The notes: generated by a model from the letters alone, not told the origin. A DNA stretch of 64,000 bases from DATGPD01 sp031423015 (GCA_031423015.1 JANPER010000271.1:50225-114224), one strand, 5' to 3'. Positions 33,927 through 42,467 are shown, counted from the first letter of the stretch. Made by a program: numbers and translations.

Positions 33927-35660
33927 TCAGTTGCCGAACGTCAGCAACAGACCGTTTGACAGGTACAGCGGCAGCGCGCCGCCTAGGCTCGGATCGAGCA
34001 TCAGCACCTGGGTCGTCAGCGAGCGACCGATGAAGGAACTCAGATTGGGGATCGGGAGCGACACCGTGGTGATCGGCGAGGCCACGGTCAATGGCAGCGT
34101 GATGTCGAGGGTCGACAGCCACGTGCAACCGCTGAGACCGATGGGGGTCAAATCGAGGTTGGGGTTGCTCGTGCCGATGTGCAGCGAGCCGCCGAGGGTG
34201 CCGGGACGAACTTGGCTGGCCTCCAGCATCAAGGTCGTACCGATCACGGGGCGCGAGCCGGGCTGGGCCGCCAAGCGCATCGGGATTCCAGAACCGGTGC
34301 TGAACGGCACCATGGAGATGTCGGTGGCACTCGGATCGCTGATGCCGTTGCCCTGGCTGAAGCCGCTGATGGCGTTGCCACCGGTGGTCGCGTTATTGAC
34401 GGCCTGCGGCCAGGCGACGATGAGGTTCCCGTTCGGGTAGATCTGCACCTGAATCGTGTTTCTGCTCCCGGCCACACCGAAGGCTGGCACTTGGTTCCAG
34501 GTGACCAGCGCCTTGCCGGGGAGTGCATCGAAGTACACCGCGCCGCCTGCCGTTGGATTGAGGTCCATCCAGAGCGGGCAGAGGCGAGCCGGCAGCGCGA
34601 GCAACTCGGCGACCGTGGGCGTCCAGTCGAACGAACCCGACGAGCCCGACACCAACCAAACGAAGCCATTCGAGCAGACGTCGACCGTCGTCGTCGAGCC
34701 GCCACAGAATGGAAACGTGAAGCCCAACGCGTTGCCGACGCTCAGCGAGTCGTCGGTGAGCAGGAGGTTGTTGGTGAAGTTGGTGTCGAAACAGTTGGTA
34801 GGGCAGGTGGAGACGCTGTAAGCGCCGTTGCCGACCGCGGAGAACAGCAGCGAGCCGCCCGACAGGTCGAACGTGCTGCCGGCGAAAAACTCATAGAAAG
34901 TGCACGGCTTGGGGCAGCCCCGACCGTACTCCGAACTCAATGCGCAGCCGAAAGGCGTGTCGACGATCCAGCTCGTCGCGCTGGTCGGTGAGGCTTGCAG
35001 GCTGCGCTGCGCAAGGTCGAACGAGCCCGGGCCGAACAACTCGTACACGGTCGCGCTGCCAGCCAGGATGGGTATGGCGGACAGGTTGGAGCCACCTGGG
35101 TCCGCTGCGCCGTTGCTTGGCGACCAACCGGTGAGGCAGGCGTGGCTGATGGCGCGGGTGTTGGAATCGAAGGCCATCTCGATGACGCCCGACGTCGCAT
35201 GCAGCCTGATCTGGAAGGTGTTCGCGGAGCCCGCGTTGCCGAACTCCGGCACGTTGTCCCACGTGATCAGAGCCTTGCCGGGAAGCGCGTTGAAGTTCAC
35301 CGTGCCCCCGGCGGCCGGATTGAGGTCTTCCCACATGCCACACACCATGGGGCTCGTGCTCGAGAGCAGGCCGGCCACGTTGCCGTTGCAGCACCGCGAG
35401 TTGGTCGGTGGCAACACCGAGCCCGTGGTGTCGAACAGGTAGACGAAGCCGTTCGACGACACGTAGACCGAGTCGTAGCTCGCGCCAGCGAACGGAAACG
35501 CGAAGCCGAGCATCTGCACGCCGGACACGGAGTCGTCGGTGAGCGGGATGCTGGTGCCGTAGTTCGGATCGACACCGCACTGGGCGGGCAGCAGGGCGTG
35601 CGACGTCGCTGCAGCCGCGAGCAAGGCCGCGCTGCGCAGGGATAGAGAGAGTGAGGTCAT
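33927..35660 (-). CDS. Exported protein with two nidogen-like repeats, antisense within the ribosomal cluster
   Basis: A 577-residue protein from ATG 35660 with a signal peptide (SAALLAAAATSHALLPAQ). Two long repeats begin LTDDSVSGVQMLGFAFPF and LTDDSLSVGNALGFTFPF, each followed by a SNGFV strand and PGKALITW/PGKALVTW, as in nidogen-like outer-surface beta domains. A C-terminal beta domain (about 490-577) has the pattern of other exported proteins here (VSLPIPNLSSFIGRSL). It is transcribed against the ribosomal genes, and its cysteines suggest disulfides. Function unknown. Confidence 0.82.
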   Translation of the reverse strand: MTSLSLSLRSAALLAAAATSHALLPAQCGVDPNYGTSIPLTDDSVSGVQMLGFAFPFAGASYDSVYVSSNGFVYLFDTTGSVLPPTNSRCCNGNVAGLLSSTSPMVCGMWEDLNPAAGGTVNFNALPGKALITWDNVPEFGNAGSANTFQIRLHATSGVIEMAFDSNTRAISHACLTGWSPSNGAADPGGSNLSAIPILAGSATVYELFGPGSFDLAQRSLQASPTSATSWIVDTPFGCALSSEYGRGCPKPCTFYEFFAGSTFDLSGGSLLFSAVGNGAYSVSTCPTNCFDTNFTNNLLLTDDSLSVGNALGFTFPFCGGSTTTVDVCSNGFVWLVSGSSGSFDWTPTVAELLALPARLCPLWMDLNPTAGGAVYFDALPGKALVTWNQVPAFGVAGSRNTIQVQIYPNGNLIVAWPQAVNNATTGGNAISGFSQGNGISDPSATDISMVPFSTGSGIPMRLAAQPGSRPVIGTTLMLEASQVRPGTLGGSLHIGTSNPNLDLTPIGLSGCTWLSTLDITLPLTVASPITTVSLPIPNLSSFIGRSLTTQVLMLDPSLGGALPLYLSNGLLLTFGN

Positions 35661-36038
35661 GGGATAGAACTGGAGAGAGGGATGGGGCGCCTGGGCCAAA
35701 GCGGGTCGAGAGCCAGGTGCCTGCAGGAGCAGGCCGCCCAATCAGGGACGACAAAACCATAGCGTCTGCCCGGCCGCCTCACGGGGGTTTGCCCTGGTGA
35801 TTCCGGCCGGCGAGGTGAACTGGGCCCGGCCGGCAGCCCCGTGACAAGTCGTGTTCGGCGGCGAAAGCGTGCTTGATTCCCCAGGTCGATCTCGCTAACC
35901 TCCTTCGTTCCTCCGCCCGGATAGGTGCAGAGATTGCCATAAGCCACGATAAATCTTGGACTTAGGGCGGTTTCGCGGCAAACCTCTGGTCGCGGGGGCT
36001 TCAACCAACCCTGTCCCGCCAAGCTCCGGAGCCTCGTC
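35661..36038. other. Intergenic region upstream of rpsJ
   Basis: These 378 bases lie between the antisense secreted-protein gene and rpsJ. They contain no convincing ORF. A candidate promoter lies at 35873-35901, leaving a leader of about 130 bases, which might hold the regulatory leader usual for S10 operons. No clear L4-binding structure could be identified by eye. Confidence 0.5.
35873..35901 (+). promoter_or_regulatory. Candidate promoter of the S10 operon
   Basis: TTGATT (35873-35878) and TAACCT (35896-35901) are separated by exactly 17 bases, and the -10-like box has the GC prefix seen at other candidates. It lies 137 bases before rpsJ. Confidence 0.42.
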
Positions 36039-36347
36039 GTGCAAGAAAGAATCCGCATCCGTATGGAAGCATACGACCACGAGGCTCTCGATCAGGCGGC
36101 GCTCGACATCGTGGAGACGAGCAAGCGCACTGGGGCGAAGGTGGTTGGTCCGGTCCCTCTGCCGACACGCATCGAGCGCTACACGGTGCTGCGCTCGCCG
36201 CACGTCGACAAGAAGAGCCGTGAGCAGTTCGAGATCCGCACTCACAAGCGTGTGGTCTACATCGAGGAGCCGACCTCCAAGACGGTCGACGCGCTGAGCA
36301 AGCTGAACATGGCGGCCGGCGTCGACATTCGGATCAAGACGACGTAG
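36039..36347 (+). CDS. rpsJ: 30S ribosomal protein S10
   Basis: A 102-residue S10 from GTG 36039 with conserved RMEAYDHEALDQAA and GPVPLPTRIERYTVLRSPHVDKKSREQFEIRTHKR elements. It belongs to the 30S head and heads the S10 group. The next gene is rplD, 56 bases away; rplC (L3), normally between them, is not here. Confidence 0.98.
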   Translation: MQERIRIRMEAYDHEALDQAALDIVETSKRTGAKVVGPVPLPTRIERYTVLRSPHVDKKSREQFEIRTHKRVVYIEEPTSKTVDALSKLNMAAGVDIRIKTT

Positions 36348-36403
36348 GCGGCCCCGAGCAAGTCTTCCGCCCCGGCAACTCCTGACGAGCGAGTGGAGCA
36401 GCG

Positions 36404-37123
36404 ATGGTCAAAGTCAAAACATACAACGGTGGTTCTGTCGGTACGCGTGACGTTGACGTCAGCGCGTTCGGCGAGCGCGTGTTGGGCCGCACTCTCAAGG
36501 AGGCGGTTCTCATGTATGAGGCCAACCGTCGGCAGGGCACGCACAAGGCCAAGACGCGCAGCGAAGTCAAGGGCCCGAACAAGAAGCTCTGGGCGCAGAA
36601 GCACACCGGCCGTGCGCGCATGGGCACCCCCAAGTCGCCGTTGTGGACCGGCGGCGGCGTGGCGTTCCCGCCGGTGCCGCGCGACTACAGCTATCACATG
36701 CCGAAGAAGGCGCGCCGCGCCGCGCTGTTCACGGCCGTCTTCGGCAAGCTGCGCGACCAAGAGGTCGCCCTCGCGGATGGTTTTCCTACCGACAAGCCGA
36801 GCACGAAGGCGGCGCTGGCCGTGTTGGCCGCGCTCGACATGGCGCGCAGCGTGACGGTGGTCACTGAGGGTACCGATCGGAACCTCTGGTTGTCGTTGAG
36901 AAACGTGCCGGGCATTCACGTGATGCCGGTTGCCGACCTCAACGCGCACGACGTGCTGGTGCGGCGTTATCTCGTTTGCACGCCAGCCGCGATGCAGTCG
37001 CTTGCCGCGCGGGCGCAGTTGCACAAGGACAGCAAGCGCCAACGCTCGGAATCTGACGCCGTAGGCGCCAAGGCCGCGCGCCCGACTCGCCCGCAAGGCA
37101 AAGGAGGACTGAGTGGCAACTAA
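36404..37123 (+). CDS. rplD: 50S ribosomal protein L4
   Basis: A 239-residue L4 with the extended loop GTHKAKTRSEVKGPNKKLWAQ and the GRARMG segment that reaches the peptide exit tunnel. The C-terminal tail is longer and basic. Its end overlaps the rplW GTG start by 11 bases. Confidence 0.97.
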   Translation: MVKVKTYNGGSVGTRDVDVSAFGERVLGRTLKEAVLMYEANRRQGTHKAKTRSEVKGPNKKLWAQKHTGRARMGTPKSPLWTGGGVAFPPVPRDYSYHMPKKARRAALFTAVFGKLRDQEVALADGFPTDKPSTKAALAVLAALDMARSVTVVTEGTDRNLWLSLRNVPGIHVMPVADLNAHDVLVRRYLVCTPAAMQSLAARAQLHKDSKRQRSESDAVGAKAARPTRPQGKGGLSGN

Positions 37124-37406
37124 CCCAGCGCAGTTCTATCACGTCGTTTCCAAGCCGTTGATGACGGAGAAGACGACGATCATCCAGGACTTGAACAATC
37201 AGTACAGCTTCAAGGTGCACCGTGACGCCACGAAGCCTGAGATTCGCAAGGCCGTGGAGACGCTGTTCAAAGTGAAGGTCAAGGCCGTCAATGTCATCAC
37301 CGTGCCCTCCAAGTCTCGGCGCGTGCTCGGTCGTCCGGGTCGCAGTCCGGCTTGGAAGAAGGCCATCGTGACGCTGCAGGCCGGCAACACCATCGATCTC
37401 ACCTAA
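37113..37406 (+). CDS. rplW: 50S ribosomal protein L23
   Basis: A 97-residue L23 from GTG 37113, preceded by AAAGGAGGA, a good Shine-Dalgarno site that fixes the start inside rplD. The conserved KPLMTEKTT and NQYSFKVHRDATKPEIRKAVE segments are present. L23 lies at the tunnel exit and docks trigger factor and SRP. Confidence 0.97.
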   Translation: MATNPAQFYHVVSKPLMTEKTTIIQDLNNQYSFKVHRDATKPEIRKAVETLFKVKVKAVNVITVPSKSRRVLGRPGRSPAWKKAIVTLQAGNTIDLT

Positions 37407-37426
37407 GGCATACTGGACGCATCACG

Positions 37427-38272
37427 ATGGGTATCAAGGTCTACAAGCCGACGTCAGCCGGGCGACGCAATTCGTCCGTGTTGGACTTCTCGCATCTGAC
37501 CAAGAAGCGACCGGAGAAAGCGCTCGTCGAGCGCATCGTTCGGTCGGGTGGACGCAATGCGCACGGGCACACCACCTCGCGCTTTCGTGGTGGGGGTGCC
37601 CGCAAGCTGTACCGCAAGATCGACTTCCTGCGCGACAAGGACGGTGTCCCGGGCAAGGTGGCTGCGCTGGAGTATGACCCCAACCGCAATGCCGACATCG
37701 CGCTCATCTTCTATGCGGATGGCGAGAAGCGTTACATCCTGGCACCGAGCGGCTTGAAGATCGGCGACAGTGTCATGGCGGCCGACCGCGCGGAGCCGGA
37801 CATCGGCAACTCGATGATGCTCGTCAACATTCCGCTCGGCCTGCAGGTGCACAACGTCGAGATGCAGCCTGGGAAGGGCGGGCAGATGGCGCGTTCGGCT
37901 GGCACGGCGTGTCAGCTGCTGGCGCGCGACAACGAGTACGCCATTCTGATCTTGCCCTCGAGCGAGACGCGCAAGGTGAACGTCCACTGCCGCGCGACGG
38001 TCGGCCAAGTCGGCAACCTCGATTACAAGCACGTGCGCTGGGGCAAGGCGGGTCGCGTGCGGCACAAGGGCCGTCGACCGCACAACCGCGGCACGTCGAT
38101 GAATCCGGTGTCTCATCCGATGGGCGGTGGCGAAGGTCGGACGGGTGGTGGTCGCCACCCGTGCTCGCCGCTCGGCAAACTTGCCAAGGGCGGCAAGACT
38201 CGCAAGCGCAAAGCACAATCAACTCAATTCATCATCCGTCGTCGCAAGCGCGGACGGCATCAGAACACGTGA
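37427..38272 (+). CDS. rplB: 50S ribosomal protein L2
   Basis: A 281-residue L2 from ATG 37427 with the KVYKPTSAGRRNSSV opening, HGHTTSRFRGGGARK, and the C-terminal GRRPHNRGTSMNPVSHPMGGGEGR that carries the His of the peptidyl-transferase region. The open frame upstream of 37427 lies in rplW and is not coding for L2. Confidence 0.98.
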   Translation: MGIKVYKPTSAGRRNSSVLDFSHLTKKRPEKALVERIVRSGGRNAHGHTTSRFRGGGARKLYRKIDFLRDKDGVPGKVAALEYDPNRNADIALIFYADGEKRYILAPSGLKIGDSVMAADRAEPDIGNSMMLVNIPLGLQVHNVEMQPGKGGQMARSAGTACQLLARDNEYAILILPSSETRKVNVHCRATVGQVGNLDYKHVRWGKAGRVRHKGRRPHNRGTSMNPVSHPMGGGEGRTGGGRHPCSPLGKLAKGGKTRKRKAQSTQFIIRRRKRGRHQNT

Positions 38273-38283
38273 GGCCATGAGCG

Positions 38284-38562
38284 ATGAGTCGTAGCGTCAA
38301 GAAGGGCCCGTATGTCGACCCCAAGGTTCTCCTCAAGGTCAACAAGATGAACGCGGCCAAGAAGCGCGATCCGATCAAGACGTGGGCACGCGCGTGCGTG
38401 ATCACGCCCGACTTCGTTGGTCACACCTTCATGGTGCACAACGGCCGGATCTTCATGAAGTGCTACGTCACCGAGGACATGGTCGGTCATCGGCTCGGCG
38501 AGTTCTCCCCGACGCGCACGTTCCGTGGACACGGCGGGCGCACGACGGAAGGAGCCGTGTGA
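38284..38562 (+). CDS. rpsS: 30S ribosomal protein S19
   Basis: A 92-residue S19 with SRSVKKGPYVDPKVL and GHRLGEFSPTRTFRGHGG. It forms part of the 30S head with S13. It is three bases from rplV. Confidence 0.98.
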   Translation: MSRSVKKGPYVDPKVLLKVNKMNAAKKRDPIKTWARACVITPDFVGHTFMVHNGRIFMKCYVTEDMVGHRLGEFSPTRTFRGHGGRTTEGAV

Positions 38563-38565
38563 TCC

Positions 38566-39006
38566 ATGTCCCGCAAGAATAAGAACTTTGCGCTGAGCAA
38601 GGCCTCCCCCGAGTGGGCGAGCGCACAACACTTCCGCGCCGTGCATCGCTACGCCCGCTCCGGCGAGTACAAGGCTCGGCTGATCATCGACATGATCCGG
38701 GGTCTGCCGGTCAACCGCGCCCTCGACGTCCTGTCGGTCGATCGACACCGCGCGACGCCGATGGTGCGCAAGGTTCTGGAGTCGGCGGTGGCCAACGCGC
38801 TGCAGAACGCGGCCGTTCGTGCCAACCGACTGGTCGTGGCTGGTGCGTGGGTGGGCGGTGGGCCGCTGCTCGGCGGTGGCCATCGATGGCGGTCTGGCCC
38901 GCAGGGGCGCGCCTTCCCGATTCGCAAGCGTACCTGCCACATCACCATTCAAGTGGCCGACCCTCAGGTGACGGCGGCGGTTGAACCAGTCAAGGAGAAC
39001 GCCTGA
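38566..39006 (+). CDS. rplV: 50S ribosomal protein L22
   Basis: A 146-residue L22 with the conserved YKARLIIDMIRGLPVNRAL and the exit-tunnel hairpin GRAFPIRKRTCHITI. The N terminus and tail are slightly extended compared with the usual 110-120 residues. rpsC starts two bases after its stop. Confidence 0.96.
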   Translation: MSRKNKNFALSKASPEWASAQHFRAVHRYARSGEYKARLIIDMIRGLPVNRALDVLSVDRHRATPMVRKVLESAVANALQNAAVRANRLVVAGAWVGGGPLLGGGHRWRSGPQGRAFPIRKRTCHITIQVADPQVTAAVEPVKENA

Positions 39007-39008
39007 TC

Positions 39009-39692
39009 ATGGGGCAAAAGACGCACCCGACCGGCTTCCGTATCGCGATCACCGAGCAATGGCGTTCGCGCTGGTATGCCAGCGCCAAGGACTTCCCACG
39101 CCTGCTCGTCGAGGATCACAAGATCCGCACTTACATCGCCAAGAACTGGGCGTTCGCGCAGATTCCCCGGATCGAGATCGAGCGCACTGGCGACTTGGTC
39201 ACCGTGTTCTTGCACACCGCGCGGCCTGGCATCCTCATCGGCAAGAAGGGCGCCAAGGTCGACAAGCTGCGCGAGGATCTCGAGAAGATCACGAACAAGC
39301 CGGTGCGCATGAAGATCATCGAGATCCATCGCCCGGAATTGGAAGCCACTTTGGTGGCCGACGCGATTGCCGAGCAGATCGTCAAGCGCATCAACTACCG
39401 CCGCGCGCTCAAGAAGGCCGCGGAAGCGTCGACGGCCGCCGGTGCCAAGGGCATCAAGATCTTGGTCGCTGGTCGCTTGCAAGGCGCCGAAATGGCCCGC
39501 GTAGGTGAGGTGCGTAAGGGCCGAGTTCCCACGACCACGTTGCGCGCACAAGTTGATTACGGCACGAGCACCGCGAAGACGACCTACGGCACCATCGGGG
39601 TGAAGGTCTGGATCTTCAAGGGCGAGTATGGTCCCGACGAGACGACAGGCGGTCTGCTGCCTGTCCGCTCGGCGACAGAGAAGGCATTCTGA
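39009..39692 (+). CDS. rpsC: 30S ribosomal protein S3
   Basis: A 227-residue S3 with MGQKTHPTGFRIAI, a KH domain with GILIGKKGAKVDKLRED, and the RVGEVRKGRVPTTTLRAQVDYG C-terminal domain. It forms part of the mRNA entry site and its helicase function. Confidence 0.98.
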   Translation: MGQKTHPTGFRIAITEQWRSRWYASAKDFPRLLVEDHKIRTYIAKNWAFAQIPRIEIERTGDLVTVFLHTARPGILIGKKGAKVDKLREDLEKITNKPVRMKIIEIHRPELEATLVADAIAEQIVKRINYRRALKKAAEASTAAGAKGIKILVAGRLQGAEMARVGEVRKGRVPTTTLRAQVDYGTSTAKTTYGTIGVKVWIFKGEYGPDETTGGLLPVRSATEKAF

Positions 39693-39704
39693 GGAGTCCC
39701 TGCC

Positions 39705-40115
39705 ATGTTGATGCCCAAGCGAGTCAAGTATCGCAAGAAGATGCGCGGGGTCATTCGTGGCCGCGCCACGAGCGGCAATACGGTCACCTTCGGCGAGTGG
39801 GGTCTCCAGTCGCTGGAGCCGGGTTGGATTCCGGCCCGCACGATCGAGGCCGGTCGCGTTGCCGGCAGCCGTGCGGCACCCGAAGCCCGCGTTTGGATCC
39901 GCATCTTTCCGCACCACAGCGTCACCGGCAAGCCGGCCGAGACGCGTCAGGGCACCGGCAAGGGCGAGATCGAGTACTGGTGCGCGGTGGTCAAGCCGGG
40001 CACCGTCCTGTTCGAGATCGGCAACGTCAACGAGGCCACCGCCAAATTGGCGCTCAACCGCATGGCGCACAAGCTACCGGTGAAGTGCCGGCTGGTGCAG
40101 CGGAGGCACGTCTGA
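39705..40115 (+). CDS. rplP: 50S ribosomal protein L16
   Basis: A 136-residue L16 with PKRVKYRKKMRG, RTIEAGRVAGSRAA and GKGEIEYWCAVVKPGTVLFE. It lies near the A-site tRNA elbow. Its stop overlaps the rpmC ATG (TGATG). Confidence 0.98.
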   Translation: MLMPKRVKYRKKMRGVIRGRATSGNTVTFGEWGLQSLEPGWIPARTIEAGRVAGSRAAPEARVWIRIFPHHSVTGKPAETRQGTGKGEIEYWCAVVKPGTVLFEIGNVNEATAKLALNRMAHKLPVKCRLVQRRHV

Positions 40116-40330
40116 TGAAAGTCACCGAGATCCGAGGCAAAGACTCCCGCGAGCTCCAGCTCGATCTGCAGGCGTTGCAGAAGGAGTTCTTCACCTTGAA
40201 GTTCAAGAGCGCCAGCGAGCAGGTCGCGACGACGGCGCGCTTCCAACAGATCCGTCGCTTGCGCGCGCAGATCCTCACGATTCTCAGTGAGCGCGCGACC
40301 TCAACTCCTCTAGCCAAAGCCCGGTCATGA
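40115..40330 (+). CDS. rpmC: 50S ribosomal protein L29
   Basis: A 71-residue L29 from ATG 40115, sharing the last base of rplP's stop. It shows the two-helix pattern with KVTEIRGKDSRELQLDLQ and RFQQIRRLRAQILTILSER. Its stop overlaps rpsQ by ATGA. Its open frame extends back into rplP, so the start is set by the overlap and alignment. Confidence 0.95.
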   Translation: MKVTEIRGKDSRELQLDLQALQKEFFTLKFKSASEQVATTARFQQIRRLRAQILTILSERATSTPLAKARS

Positions 40331-40608
40331 GCCCGCAAGTCGAACAAGACAATCGCAAGGCGCGACGCATGCAGGTCGGCCGTGTGACTTCCGCCAAGAT
40401 GCAAGAGACGATCGTCGTCGAAGTCGACCGCATGGTAAGGCACCCGCGCTACGACAAGTTCATGCGCAAGAGTACCAAGCTCTACGCACACAACGCCAAC
40501 AACGAAGCCAAGGTGGGTGACACCGTGGAGATCATGGCCACGCGCCCGATCTCGAAGCTGAAGCGTTGGCGTTTGATTCGCATCCTCAACCGGCCGCAGA
40601 GCGTCTAG
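40327..40608 (+). CDS. rpsQ: 30S ribosomal protein S17
   Basis: A 93-residue S17 with QVGRVTSAKMQETIVVEVDR and GDTVEIMATRPISKLKRWRL. It binds 16S rRNA early in assembly. Starts in ATGA overlap with rpmC. Confidence 0.97.
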   Translation: MSPQVEQDNRKARRMQVGRVTSAKMQETIVVEVDRMVRHPRYDKFMRKSTKLYAHNANNEAKVGDTVEIMATRPISKLKRWRLIRILNRPQSV

Positions 40609-40624
40609 TCGCAAAGGTGTCGTC

Positions 40625-40993
40625 GTGATCCAAGAACAAACGATCCTGGACGTAGCGGATAACACAGGTGCCAAGCAGGCCCTGTGTATCAAGGTCCTGG
40701 GCGGCAGCCGCCGACGCTACGCGTCGCTGGGCGACGTGATCATCGCGTCGGTCAAGAAGGCTATTCCCAACGGTGAGGTGAAGGCTGGCGAGGTCGTGCG
40801 GGCGGTCGTCGTGCGCGCACGACGCAACGTGCGCCGCGCGGATGGCAGCTATGTAAGGTTCGACCGAAACGCCCTCGTCATCATCGACAAAGAGAACAAC
40901 CCGCGCGGCACTCGCATCTTCGGTGCGGTCGCTCGCGAGCTACGTGAACGCAACTTCATGAAGATCGTCTCGCTTGCCGAGGAGGTGGTGTAA
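40625..40993 (+). CDS. rplN: 50S ribosomal protein L14
   Basis: A 122-residue L14 from GTG 40625 with the highly conserved VADNTGAKQALCIKVLGG and GTRIFGAVARELRERNFMKIVSLAEEVV. It lies in the subunit interface. Its last base is shared with the rplX ATG (TAATG). Confidence 0.98.
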   Translation: MIQEQTILDVADNTGAKQALCIKVLGGSRRRYASLGDVIIASVKKAIPNGEVKAGEVVRAVVVRARRNVRRADGSYVRFDRNALVIIDKENNPRGTRIFGAVARELRERNFMKIVSLAEEVV

Positions 40994-41352
40994 TGGCATC
41001 GCTCAAGCAGAGGCTTGCGAGCCGCAAGCCGCGCAACAAGAAGCTGCACGTGAAGAAGGGCGACAAGGTCGTCGTGATCACTGGGCAGTGGCGCTCCAAA
41101 GAGCCACACGAGGTCATGCAGGTTGACGTTGAGGCCAAGCGTGTGACCGTGCAAGGAGTCAATCTCCGTTGGAAGAACACCCGTAAGTCGCCGCAGAGCC
41201 CCAAGGGTGAGCGCGTACAGAAGGAGTTCCCAATCGCGGCGAGCAACGTCTTGCTGTGGAGCCAAACTGCCGGCAAGGGTGTGCGGATTCGTTCGCAGAC
41301 CATCGACGGCAAGCGTGTGCGCATCGGTACGTGTGGAACCCGTTTCGACTAA
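40993..41352 (+). CDS. rplX: 50S ribosomal protein L24
   Basis: A 119-residue L24 with a KOW domain (HVKKGDKVVVITGQWRSKE) and GVNLRWKNTRKSPQSPKGE, RIGTCGTRFD at the end. It nucleates 50S assembly. It overlaps rplN by one base (TAATG). Confidence 0.96.
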   Translation: MASLKQRLASRKPRNKKLHVKKGDKVVVITGQWRSKEPHEVMQVDVEAKRVTVQGVNLRWKNTRKSPQSPKGERVQKEFPIAASNVLLWSQTAGKGVRIRSQTIDGKRVRIGTCGTRFD

Positions 41353-41377
41353 TGCTGATTAGCCGAGGTCATCGATC

Positions 41378-42025
41378 GTGAGTAAGGACAAGAAGAACCC
41401 AGATAAGCAGAGCGACGTCAAGCAGAGCGACGTCAAGCAGGGCGACGCCAAGAGCGACGCCAAGCCGCAGCCGCGCGTGGTGCCACGCCTGCTTACCAAG
41501 TACAGAGCCGAAGTCGCGCCTGCGCTGCGCCAGCAGTTTCACCTCGGCAATCCGATGCAGACGCCCAAGCTCACCAAGATTGTCGTGAACATGGGCATCG
41601 GCAAGGCGGTCGAGAACAAGTCGCGCATCGAAGCCGGCGCCAAGGAGCTCGGGACGATTACTGGTCAGAAGGCGGTCATCACCAAGTCGAAGGCTGCCGT
41701 TGCCGGTTTCAAACTGCGCGAAGGCATGCCGATTGGCGTTGCTGTCACGCTGCGGGGTGCCCAGATGTGGGAGTTCCTCGACCGTTTCGTCGCGATCGCA
41801 GTGCCCCGTATCCGCGACTTCCGCGGGTTCCCCAACAAGCTCGATGGTCGCGGCAACTACAGCGTGGGCCTCTCCGAGCAGAGCGTTTTCCCCGAGATCA
41901 ACCTCGACAAAGTCGAGTTCGTGCAAGGCATGAACATCACGTTCGTGACCACGGCCAACAACGACGAGCTGGGCTTTGCCCTGCTCGAGAAGTTGGGAGT
42001 TCCGTTCCGGAAGCCGCAGCCATGA
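41378..42025 (+). CDS. rplE: 50S ribosomal protein L5 with repetitive N-terminal extension
   Basis: A 215-residue L5 from GTG 41378. Residues about 35-215 are a standard L5 (KLTKIVVNMGIGKAVENKS, IPRIRDFRGFPNKLDGRGNYSVGLSEQSVFPEI). The first 35 residues are extra and built from KQSDV-like pentapeptides, encoded by three near-identical 15-base units at 41405-41449 plus a shorter fourth. L5 contacts 5S rRNA and the P-site tRNA. Its stop overlaps rpsH by ATGA. Confidence 0.95.
   Translation: MSKDKKNPDKQSDVKQSDVKQGDAKSDAKPQPRVVPRLLTKYRAEVAPALRQQFHLGNPMQTPKLTKIVVNMGIGKAVENKSRIEAGAKELGTITGQKAVITKSKAAVAGFKLREGMPIGVAVTLRGAQMWEFLDRFVAIAVPRIRDFRGFPNKLDGRGNYSVGLSEQSVFPEINLDKVEFVQGMNITFVTTANNDELGFALLEKLGVPFRKPQP
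41405..41461 (+). repeat. 15-base tandem repeat inside rplE
   Basis: Units start at 41405, 41420 and 41435 (aagcagagcgacgtc type), with a partial fourth at 41450. They code for the KQSDV/KQGDA pentapeptides. Confidence 0.85.
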
Positions 42026-42420
42026 TGACCGATCCGATCGCCGACCTGCTGACGCGGGTTCGCAATGCGCTCGCTATTCGAGCGGACAACTGCTCTGTGC
42101 CGGGCAGCAAGCTGAAGGTGCTCGTCCTCGACGTGTTGAAGCGCGAGGGCTACATCGCCGGTTACGAAGTGCACGCCGCCGATGGCCCTCAGAGCGTGAT
42201 CCGCGTGAGTCTGCGCTATGGCCCGGAGGGCGAGCAGATCATCACTTCTTTGCAGCGCTACAGCACCCCCGGCTGCCGTCGTTACCGTGGCGTCGCAGAC
42301 TTGCCGCGGGTGCGTGGCGGGCTGGGAATCGCCGTCGTGTCCACTAACCAAGGTGTGCTTTCCGACCGAGAGTGCCGCGCGAAGCGGGTCGGTGGCGAAG
42401 TCCTGTGCACGGTGGAATGA
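42022..42420 (+). CDS. rpsH: 30S ribosomal protein S8
   Basis: A 132-residue S8 from ATG 42022 in ATGA overlap with rplE. Motifs include MTDPIADLLTRVRNAL and YRGVADLPRVRGGLGIAVVSTNQGVLSDREC. The usual rpsN (S14) between L5 and S8 is absent. It represses the spc operon in other bacteria. Confidence 0.97.
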   Translation: MMTDPIADLLTRVRNALAIRADNCSVPGSKLKVLVLDVLKREGYIAGYEVHAADGPQSVIRVSLRYGPEGEQIITSLQRYSTPGCRRYRGVADLPRVRGGLGIAVVSTNQGVLSDRECRAKRVGGEVLCTVE

Positions 42421-42467
42421 GACTCTGGAGTCAGAACTGCTGGAATCAGAACTCTGCAGACAGAGTC
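42421..42467 (+). repeat. Inverted repeat between rpsH and rplF
   Basis: GACTCTG (42421-42427) and CAGAGTC (42461-42467) flank two direct copies of TCAGAACT (42431 and 42446). It lies right after the rpsH stop in the only notable gap (98 bases) of the spc group. Confidence 0.5.
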
